The position numbers were made by a program, and so were the translations under genes. The notes beneath the pieces were generated by a model. It was not told the origin of the DNA and ran no database searches. It saw nothing but the letters and a program-made list of their open reading frames with translations. From NCBI GenBank assembly GCA_902793515.1, contig CADBDO010000051.1, positions 1 to 6,179 of the forward strand: a stretch of 6,179 nucleotides of DNA, given 5' to 3'. Below, one piece after another: positions 1-5,158 of the stretch (the stretch's first letter is position 1; every line of letters begins with the position of its first letter). Origin of the DNA: an uncultured Erysipelotrichaceae bacterium (GTDB lineage Bacteria; Bacillota_I; Bacilli_A; RFN20; CAG-826).

Positions 1-2135
1 AGCCAGAAATGTTTGCCTTTGAGTTCACCGTGTGCAGCGCCGATAGCGGCAAAGCATGGGATGGTGAAGAGGTTATAAACCGCAAAGCTATAAGCGCCAG
101 CAATGTTGAGGGCGACAGAGCCTTCATCAAGACCAAGGACCGCCATCGTGGCGACGACATCCTCTTTAGCGATAAGGCCGGTGATCGTGGCGACAGAATA
201 CTTCCAGCCATCCGCGCCATAAGTCCAACCGCCTTCAAGGCAGCCAAGAGGATAGAAGAAGAATTTAAGTCCTTGTCCAAGGGTACCAAGGATGGACCAT
301 TCCATGTTATAGGCAAGCTCCATCTCGCCTTCTTCGTTCATGACTTCAACGAAGTATGGGTAGACATCTCCGCCGAAGCTGAATGTTGCATCATGCAATG
401 ACTCGTTGAAAGCATTGTTATACCAGAAGTCCCAACCGAAGTTGCTGAAGAACCAAATGATGATGGTGCAGGCAAGGATGATGGTGCAGGCTTTGACGAC
501 ATAGTGCTTAAGCTTGTCCCAAAGGAGGGCTAAGACGTTACGAGCCTGTGGAAGATGATATTCCGGAAGCTCCATGACAAACGGCGCAACATAATGCTCT
601 TTGGAGAAAAGCTTTAAGAACAAAGCGAAGATGATTGCAGCGGCAATACCACCGAGATAGATAGCGAAGACGAAGATGTCCCCTGCTGCTCCCATCATTG
701 CGCCAATGCCAGCGAGGAAAGCCCAAATTGGGGCTTTTGCGCCACAGGAGAAGCAAGTCATCAAACGGATAGTGAGGCGTTTTTCTCTATCGTCACCAAG
801 GGTCCTCGTTGCCATGATGGCAGGAACGGAACAACCAAAGCCGGTGAGCATTGGGATGAACGCTCTTCCCGATAAACCGAACTTTTTGAAAGCGCGGTCA
901 AGGATGAAGGCGATACGAGCCATGTATCCAGAATCTTCAAGGATAGCGATGAAGAAGAATAAGAGCATGATCTGAGGAACGAAGCTCAAGACCGCAGAGA
1001 CGCCACCTAACACGCCATCGAGGAGGAACGAAGTGTACCAAGCCTCTGGCATAACGTTTCTGAGGTTATCAATGATAAGGGAGTCGGTAAACCACCCAAA
1101 CCAAGATTGAAGGAACACGCCAAGCGACGGTATTCCATCAACTGGTTCGCCAGACATGCCGGAGAAGAAGTCGGCAGCCGCCCCTTCCATATGGACAGGG
1201 ATGAAGAAGAGAGCCTCACCAAAGGTGAAGTGGAAGACAAGGAACATGATGAAGACAAAGATTGGAAGACTCCAAATCCTATGGGTCAAAACCCTGTCGA
1301 TCTTTTCAGAAGTTGTTAACTGTCTTTCTTTTGTACTAATTCCTGCCGCTTTTTCCTTTGAGACGAAAGCACCCATGAAGTGATTGCAGATGTAGTTATA
1401 TCTAGCATCGGCAATCAAGGCCTCGAAATCAGAACCAAAGGTTTCGTTTTTATAGAACTTTTTGAAAGCCATGACCATCTCAGCGATGTCTCTATGGTCT
1501 TTTGCCTCAAGTTCATCGAGTTCAATCAATTTGATGGCGTGGAATAAAGGATAGGCAACATTCTGAGCCTCGAAAGCGGCTTTAACGTTGCTGAGAAGAC
1601 TAAGAAGCTCTTTGTCTTCGATGACGGTTGAACCTTCTCTTTTATGCTTTGAAGCCTCATAGGCGACCTTCATGAGCTCATCAATGTTCTCTGCTTTAAG
1701 AGCAGAAATCTCAACGACCGGAACGCCTAGGCTCTTCGAAAGCTTATCGATTTTGATGCTGTCGCCCCTTTTGCGAAGGACATCACTCATGTTGAGAGCG
1801 ACGACCATTGGGATATCGATCTCAAGCAACTGAGTAGTCAAATAAAGGTTTCTTTCGATGTTGGTTGCATCGACGATGTTGATGATGCAATCAGGTTTCT
1901 CATCAAGGATGTAGTTTCTCGAAACGACTTCCTCGCTTGTGTACGGCGAAAGGGAATAGATGCCAGGAAGGTCGATGATGTCGATTTCTTCATCAAGCTT
2001 CTTGTAGCTTCCTTCCTTTTTATCAACGGTGACACCAGGCCAGTTACCAACGTGGGCGGTCGATCCAGTCAAAGAGTTGAATAAGGTGGTCTTTCCGGAG
2101 TTCGGATTTCCGGCTAATGCAAAACGTTTGCTCAT
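1..2135 (-). CDS. feoB: Ferrous iron transport protein B (GTPase-permease), C-terminus cut off by window edge
   Basis: FeoB is the inner-membrane Fe(II) permease with a cytoplasmic G-protein domain. The frame stays open from ATG 2135-2133 to the left edge: 711 codons, still open. By sight, G1 is GNPNSGKT (residues 9-16), the G2 region is NWPGVTVD (31-38), G3 is DLPG (55-58), G4 is NMSD (115-118, the FeoB-type NMxD) and G5 is SALK (144-147). Membrane segments start near residue 288. Both gate motifs are present: GFGCSVPAIMATR with Cys435 and CFSCGAKAPIWA with Cys461 and Cys464. The last visible residues (IPCFAAIGAAHGE...) match the region near the end of the family, so perhaps 20-80 residues are missing. 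Residues about 575-605 form an acidic loop (VEVMNEEGEMEL) that seems longer than usual. GGAGG at 2142-2146, six bases upstream, supports this start. The gene follows feoA in one operon; no feoC is visible. Confidence 0.97.
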   Translation of the reverse strand, partial: MSKRFALAGNPNSGKTTLFNSLTGSTAHVGNWPGVTVDKKEGSYKKLDEEIDIIDLPGIYSLSPYTSEEVVSRNYILDEKPDCIINIVDATNIERNLYLTTQLLEIDIPMVVALNMSDVLRKRGDSIKIDKLSKSLGVPVVEISALKAENIDELMKVAYEASKHKREGSTVIEDKELLSLLSNVKAAFEAQNVAYPLFHAIKLIELDELEAKDHRDIAEMVMAFKKFYKNETFGSDFEALIADARYNYICNHFMGAFVSKEKAAGISTKERQLTTSEKIDRVLTHRIWSLPIFVFIMFLVFHFTFGEALFFIPVHMEGAAADFFSGMSGEPVDGIPSLGVFLQSWFGWFTDSLIIDNLRNVMPEAWYTSFLLDGVLGGVSAVLSFVPQIMLLFFFIAILEDSGYMARIAFILDRAFKKFGLSGRAFIPMLTGFGCSVPAIMATRTLGDDREKRLTIRLMTCFSCGAKAPIWAFLAGIGAMMGAAGDIFVFAIYLGGIAAAIIFALFLKLFSKEHYVAPFVMELPEYHLPQARNVLALLWDKLKHYVVKACTIILACTIIIWFFSNFGWDFWYNNAFNESLHDATFSFGGDVYPYFVEVMNEEGEMELAYNMEWSILGTLGQGLKFFFYPLGCLEGGWTYGADGWKYSVATITGLIAKEDVVATMAVLGLDEGSVALNIAGAYSFAVYNLFTIPCFAAIGAAHGELKGKHFW

Positions 2136-2136
2136 A

Positions 2137-2370
2137 TTAGTCCTCCACCTCTAATTCGATTAAGTGGGCCTCGGACTTACGCAAGGTCAGTTCATAGCCC
2201 CTCAAGGTAACCTCGATTGGGTCCCCTAATGGAGCGAATTTTTTAACAGTGACTACGGCCCCTGGGGTGACACCCATATCAAAGAGCCTTCTTCTTAAGC
2301 GGCCTTCACCGTTTACTTTTTTGATTTGGCCAGTCTCGCCAACTTTTAGTTTGTCTAGTTTCTTAAGCAT
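2137..2370 (-). CDS. feoA: Ferrous iron transport protein A (SH3-like partner of FeoB)
   Basis: This is a 77-residue FeoA, a small cytoplasmic beta-barrel of the FeoA/DtxR C-terminal SH3-like fold that supports FeoB-driven Fe(II) uptake. Diagnostic stretches are LKVGETGQI (8-16), the basic GRLRRRLFDMGVTPGA (23-38), where RLxDMGxxPG is the family signature, and a closing EVTLRGYELTLRKSEAHLI that matches the usual C-terminal strands. Length fits the family (about 75-85). The ATG is preceded on its strand by AAGGAAGG (plus-strand 2375-2382), a workable ribosome binding site four bases away. The TAA stop lies one base before the feoB start, and the feoB ribosome binding site sits inside the last feoA codons, so the two are probably translationally coupled. 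A repressor-like operator region lies upstream. Confidence 0.96.
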   Translation of the reverse strand: MLKKLDKLKVGETGQIKKVNGEGRLRRRLFDMGVTPGAVVTVKKFAPLGDPIEVTLRGYELTLRKSEAHLIELEVED

Positions 2371-2438
2371 GATTCCTTCCTTTCTATGCTACTAGAGTCA
2401 CGGATGTCGGTTACCTTCTTCCTTCGGCCGCGACTATG

Positions 2439-2469
2439 CTTCGGTTAGTTCATCTAACTAATTCAGAAG
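2439..2469 (-). promoter_or_regulatory. Leader stem-loop containing a third TTAGTT/AACTAA inverted repeat
   Basis: TTAGTT - CATCT - AACTAA (2445-2461) is a perfect 6-bp inverted repeat; GTTAG - TTCAT - CTAAC (2444-2458) is an alternative register. On the transcript strand it folds as a hairpin extended by an outer CUUC/GAAG stem (2466-2469 with 2439-2442). It lies inside the transcribed leader about 75 bases before feoA. It may be a third operator, an RNA structure, or both. Its centre is about four helical turns from the repeat at 2486-2503. Confidence 0.45.
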
Positions 2470-2473
2470 AACC

Positions 2474-2497
2474 AAAAACGATGCCGGTTAGACATCG
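2474..2497 (-). terminator. Terminator-like hairpin with U5 at the 5' end of the feoAB leader
   Basis: On the minus strand CGATGTC - TAACC - GGCATCG can form a 7-bp stem (one U-G pair) with a 5-base loop, followed at once by TTTTT (plus 2474-2478). This has the form of a small intrinsic terminator. If transcription starts near 2497 the hairpin would begin at +1, which is very early for termination. A 5'-end stabilising hairpin, or a promoter further upstream, are alternatives. It shares bases with the putative operator at 2486-2503. Confidence 0.4.
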
Positions 2498-2503
2498 CTA
2501 ACC
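2486..2503. promoter_or_regulatory. Inverted repeat abutting the feoAB -10 box (putative operator)
   Basis: A perfect 6-bp inverted repeat, GGTTAG - ACATCG - CTAACC, lies directly downstream of the -10 box and over the expected transcription start. GGTTAG/CTAACC arms recall the DtxR half-site, but in DtxR they are separated by one base and here by six, so the family assignment is inference. The position is ideal for an iron- or manganese-loaded repressor blocking RNA polymerase. The same bases overlap an RNA hairpin on the minus strand. Confidence 0.6.
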
Positions 2504-2532
2504 AATATATACTTCACGCACCTGTCACGCAA
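2504..2532 (-). promoter_or_regulatory. Putative sigma-A-type promoter of feoAB
   Basis: On the minus strand a -35-like TTGCGT (plus 2527-2532) and a -10-like TATATT (plus 2504-2509) are separated by 17 bases. The -10 matches the consensus at five of six positions and the -35 at three. The start point would fall near 2497, giving a leader of about 125 bases before feoA. Its placement between two inverted repeats supports it, but no transcript data are available. Confidence 0.6.
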
Positions 2533-2537
2533 GAAAA

Positions 2538-2555
2538 AGTTAGTCATGTTTAACT
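2538..2555. promoter_or_regulatory. Inverted repeat just upstream of the feoAB -35 box (putative operator)
   Basis: AGTTAG - TCATGT - TTAACT has the same 6-6-6 layout as the repeat at 2486-2503, with one mismatch at the inner arm position. Its centre is 52 bp from that repeat, about five helical turns. Read on the other strand it also resembles the TTAA...TGACTTAA type of MntR/SloR site. The regulator itself is not in the window. Confidence 0.5.
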
Positions 2556-2884
2556 CTTGCCCATTCAATCATTAAAAAGGGCATTCATGAACTTCGGCCA
2601 AAACAAAATGTAAAAATCGAAAAATGAGGACGTTTTTGCAAGGGATTTTTGACTATTTTGTTTTTCGTTGGGCGGGTTATAAGGATTTTTGAGCCACTGC
2701 TTCTCAATCCGATTTTCGGTGTTCGCTTTGGATAGTAAAACTTTTTGTACTGTGTCTAATATCCACATTTTTGAATTGTAAAGATTGGCGGAAAAATCCA
2801 TAGCCGGACCCTCTTATTTTCGAAATCGTATTTTTTCTCTTCCCAAAACCAGTTTCAATTAAGTCCCCTCGTTCGGAGACAGTT
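2556..2884. other. AT-rich divergent intergenic region with no recognisable gene
   Basis: Between the feoAB control region and the polymerase gene I see no supportable gene. The stretch is rich in T and A runs and is clearly more AT-rich than its neighbours. GGATTTTTGA occurs twice, at 2643-2652 and 2683-2692, exactly 40 bp apart. CCGA-TTT-TCGG at 2709-2719 is a small hairpin. The promoter for the polymerase gene must lie here or just upstream, but no -35/-10 pair with normal spacing stands out; TAATAT at 2758-2763 is an isolated -10-like hexamer. I find no GAAC-N4-GTTC LexA box of the Bacillus type. The polymerase ribosome binding site is GGAG at 2875-2878. Confidence 0.6.
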
Positions 2885-4126
2885 ATGGAGAAGGTCATTG
2901 CGATTATCGACTTGAAAAGTTTTTACGCCTCTTGCGAGTGCGCTTGCCGCCACCTCGATATTTTCACAACGCCTTTGGTCTGCGTAGATCCATACCGCAG
3001 CGAGAACAGCGTCGTCATGAGCGTCACCCCTTTCCTAAAGGAAAAGTATGGCTGCAGCAACGTATGCAGAAAGAAAGATCTGCCAGATGTTCCAGGGATG
3101 ATTTTTGCGGTCCCGCGTATGTCATATTACCTGACGTTATCTTGCAAAGTCGTCTCCATCTTCCTTGATTTCGTCTCCGAAGAAGACCTTCATGTCTATT
3201 CAGTCGATGAGTCCTTCCTCAACATCGGGCCATACCTAAAGATGTATCGCTGCACAGCCGAAGAACTCGTAGCGAAAATCCAAAAGACCATCTGGGACAA
3301 GCTAGGACTTCTTGCTACAGCGGGCATCGGACCGAACATGTTCTTGGCGAAAGCGGCCTTAGACAACGAGGGCAAAAAGAAAGCCCCTTATATCGCTCAC
3401 TGGGACTATGAGGATGTCCCTACGAAGCTTTGGAAGATCAAACCGATCACCAAGGTCTGGAGTATTAGCGACGGCACCTCAAACCATCTAGCAAGGATTG
3501 GAATCAGGTCTCTCAAGGAACTCGCTTTAGCCCCGATTGACCTTCTCAGAAAAGAGTTCGGCATCATGGGCGATCAGCTCAAAGACCTGGCAAACGGCAT
3601 CGACGAAAGCGACATCCAAGACAAATATGTCCCGCAAAACACGTCTCTTTCATGTGGACAGACCCTGATTCGCGGGTATTTTCCAGATGAGGCATTGCTG
3701 CTTCTAAGAGAGATGAACGACGAGCTTTCCCAAAGGCTTAGAGAGCAATACGCCCTAGCAGGAAAGGTCTCCGTCTACGCTGGATACGAAGATGGGACAG
3801 CCTTCAACAAGAGTTGGACGTTGCCATACAAGACGGATGACACAGACACGCTATATGAGGCAATCGAGGATATGTTCCTTGCTTGCACATACAACGTGAG
3901 GATAAGAGGCTTAGGAATCTCCTATGGCTCATTTGGCAAAGCGGATTCCGTTCAGCTCTCTTTATTCGAAGACCAAGACGATCAGATAGAACGCTCGAAG
4001 CTAAACGATGCGCTCGACTCCATCCATAAGATGTTTGGCGACAACAGCGCGCTAAGAGCAAGCGCTTTGCTTAAGAACAGCACAGCGATGAGAAGAAACG
4101 AACAGATAGGAGGACACAGAAGATGA
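2885..4126 (+). CDS. Y-family translesion DNA polymerase, UvrX/YqjW (UmuC-like) type
   Basis: This 413-residue protein is a Y-family polymerase that copies damaged DNA with low fidelity. The first catalytic Asp is D9 in IIDLKSFYASCE, followed by F13-Y14, where Y14 is the likely steric gate against ribonucleotides. The second catalytic pair is D108-E109 in VYSVDESF. ATAGIGPNMFLAK (145-156) is the palm motif. The helix-hairpin-helix thumb segment around 182-207 has WSISDG where relatives usually have WGIG. The little finger follows (SLSCGQTL, 254-261). QLSLF (357-361) is a textbook sliding-clamp binding motif, and the C-terminus AMRRNEQIGGHRR matches UvrX/YqjW proteins. Length is typical and nothing is truncated. 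GGAG at 2875-2878 supports this ATG. The stop overlaps the next start as ATGA, forming the polymerase-YolD pair common in Bacilli. uvrX versus yqjW cannot be decided here, so no symbol is given. Confidence 0.95.
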   Translation: MEKVIAIIDLKSFYASCECACRHLDIFTTPLVCVDPYRSENSVVMSVTPFLKEKYGCSNVCRKKDLPDVPGMIFAVPRMSYYLTLSCKVVSIFLDFVSEEDLHVYSVDESFLNIGPYLKMYRCTAEELVAKIQKTIWDKLGLLATAGIGPNMFLAKAALDNEGKKKAPYIAHWDYEDVPTKLWKIKPITKVWSISDGTSNHLARIGIRSLKELALAPIDLLRKEFGIMGDQLKDLANGIDESDIQDKYVPQNTSLSCGQTLIRGYFPDEALLLLREMNDELSQRLREQYALAGKVSVYAGYEDGTAFNKSWTLPYKTDDTDTLYEAIEDMFLACTYNVRIRGLGISYGSFGKADSVQLSLFEDQDDQIERSKLNDALDSIHKMFGDNSALRASALLKNSTAMRRNEQIGGHRR

Positions 4127-4437
4127 GAAAAGACAGAGGCATGATGAAATGGGCGCCATATAAGTCCCTTGATTCACAAGCGGACTTCTTAATGAAGATG
4201 GCCTATGACAAAGGCAAGAAACCAAAGCCACAGCTCATGGAAGATGAGGCTAGAAGAATCAACGACCTTCTCTGCTCATACCATGGCCAAAACATCGAAG
4301 TGTCCTATTACGAAAACGGCTACATCCACAAGATCATCGGAATCATCTCAGAGATCAGCAGAACGTTCATGTTTTTGGTTGTCGGAGGCACAAGAATCGA
4401 CCTTAGAAACCTCGTTGGTTTAAAGGAAAACAATTAG
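4123..4437 (+). CDS. YolD-like family protein
   Basis: This 104-residue protein belongs by sight to the YolD-like family. Near the N-terminus RKDRGMMKWAPYKSL (2-16) matches the family's R-D-R-G-x-x-K-W-x-P signature. The second half (NIEVSYYENGYIHKIIGIISEIS, then FMFLVVGGTRIDLRNLVGL) fits its beta-rich core, in which a V-x-Y-Y-x-x-G strand is typical. It has no signal peptide or membrane segment. In Bacilli such genes usually sit directly after a UvrX/YqjW polymerase, as here, and are thought to act as a UmuD-like accessory or regulator; the biochemical role is not settled. The ATG overlaps the polymerase stop, and AGGAGG at 4108-4113, nine bases upstream, is a strong ribosome binding site inside the polymerase gene. 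A terminator-like hairpin follows about 60 bases after the stop. Confidence 0.88.
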   Translation: MRKDRGMMKWAPYKSLDSQADFLMKMAYDKGKKPKPQLMEDEARRINDLLCSYHGQNIEVSYYENGYIHKIIGIISEISRTFMFLVVGGTRIDLRNLVGLKENN

Positions 4438-4461
4438 TTTTCCAATAAAAAGCGAACAACT

Positions 4462-4473
4462 CCTATTAATAGG
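4462..4473. repeat. Perfect 12-bp palindrome CCTATTAATAGG
   Basis: This uninterrupted palindrome lies 25 bases after the YolD-like stop codon and about 70 bases upstream of the TATAAT box of the sigma factor gene. It has no loop, so it suits a dimeric DNA-binding protein better than an RNA hairpin. A second small hairpin, AGGGTG-AATC-CACCTT (4471-4486, one G-U pair), overlaps its right end. No regulator is identified. Confidence 0.4.
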
Positions 4474-4494
4474 GTGAATCCACCTTCCGGATTT

Positions 4495-4539
4495 GGAATA
4501 TCTGCAAGAGCCCCTTTACCGTGGATATTCCTTTTGTTT
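4495..4539 (+). terminator. Putative rho-independent terminator of the polymerase-YolD operon
   Basis: GGAATATC (4495-4502) and GATATTCC (4524-4531) are perfect 8-bp inverted arms separated by 21 bases and followed at once by TTTTGTTT (4532-4539). The arms are AT-rich and the loop is long, so it may be a modest terminator. Its place between two plus-strand transcription units makes biological sense. Confidence 0.55.
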
Positions 4540-4540
4540 C

Positions 4541-4546
4541 TATAAT
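4541..4546 (+). promoter_or_regulatory. -10 box (TATAAT) for the sigma/anti-sigma operon
   Basis: A perfect TATAAT hexamer lies two bases after the terminator T-run and 36 bases before the sigma factor ATG. No good -35 hexamer is found at 16-18 bases; TTTACC at 4515-4520 would need 20. The promoter may therefore be weak or activator-dependent. The start point would be near 4553, giving a leader of about 30 bases with AGGTAGG (4568-4574) as ribosome binding site. Confidence 0.5.
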
Positions 4547-4582
4547 CGGCATTTGAGTTTACAATGCAGGTAGGTCAAACAC

Positions 4583-5158
4583 ATGGCTATCGATGAGCAA
4601 AAGCTTGAAAAAGCAATGGCCGCCCTTCAAAAGGGCGACAGCAACGCTCTAGGAGACATCTATGTCTTAACGAGCAAAGGTGTATTCACCTTTGTTTTAC
4701 CTATTCTCCATGATTACCAATTAGCCGAAGACGTCATGCAACAGACCTATGTCAGCTGCTACGACAATATCCAATCCTACCGTCTAGGCACAAGCGCCAG
4801 GAACTGGCTTTTGACGATCGCCAAGAACGCCGCATTAAGCGAACTCAAGAAGAGAAACCGCGAAGTCTCTTATGATTTCGCTCAAGAGCCGTCATCCAAT
4901 GGCGTCTATTTCCTTGGTGACGTCGAATCCCCAACCATCGCGATTGCCAACAAGGTTTTGGCCGAAGACGAATTCAACATCCTTATGCTTTACGCAGTCG
5001 GCGACTACAAGCACCGCGAAATCGCTGACATCCTCCATCTTCCTTTAGGAACCGTCACCTGGAAATACTCCATGGCCCTCAAGAAGGTCAAAGCGGCCCT
5101 CGAAGATTCGCAGACCGAATATGAAAGAGAACACGAACTTGGTTACAAAAACGCCTGA
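4583..5158 (+). CDS. ECF-type RNA polymerase sigma factor (sigma-70 family)
   Basis: This 191-residue protein has the two-domain layout of ECF sigma factors, which redirect RNA polymerase to a stress or envelope regulon. Region 2 spans about residues 14-92: LAEDVMQQTYVSCYDNIQSY (47-66) covers the 2.2 core contact, and ARNWLLTIAKNAALSELKKR (72-91) covers 2.3-2.4. After a linker, region 4 spans about 125-172 with the helix-turn-helix KHREIADILHLPLGTVTWKY (143-162). The usual TVKSRL is TVTWKY here, a variant I also associate with Firmicutes ECFs. The last 18 residues are charged. AGGTAGG at 4568-4574, eight bases from the ATG, supports the start. The 3' end overlaps the next gene by 38 bases, the common tight coupling of a sigma factor with its anti-sigma factor. 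I cannot place it in a numbered ECF group. Confidence 0.93.
   Translation: MAIDEQKLEKAMAALQKGDSNALGDIYVLTSKGVFTFVLPILHDYQLAEDVMQQTYVSCYDNIQSYRLGTSARNWLLTIAKNAALSELKKRNREVSYDFAQEPSSNGVYFLGDVESPTIAIANKVLAEDEFNILMLYAVGDYKHREIADILHLPLGTVTWKYSMALKKVKAALEDSQTEYEREHELGYKNA

Noticed and set aside
676..975. Plus-strand open frame of 99 codons
   Set aside because: It lies wholly antisense to feoB, where the FeoB frame carries the conserved gate motifs; it is a shadow.
2565..2801. Minus-strand open frame of 78 codons in the divergent spacer
   Set aside because: Composition is that of AT-rich non-coding DNA, with runs of Asn, Lys and Phe and no recognisable domain. It overlaps the feoAB upstream region and a second equally weak frame at 2704-2898.
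2700..2884. LexA/SOS box upstream of the polymerase
   Set aside because: GTTCG words occur at about 2721 and 2870 but neither is part of a GAAC-N4-GTTC inverted repeat.
3804..4061. Minus-strand open frame of 85 codons
   Set aside because: It is antisense to the little finger and clamp-binding region of the polymerase, with no start-site signal of its own.
4495..4523. ECF-type autoregulated promoter (GGAATA ... CGTGGA) upstream of the sigma gene
   Set aside because: The gap between the two elements is about 19-20 bases, longer than the usual 15-17, and GGAATA is already explained as a terminator arm.
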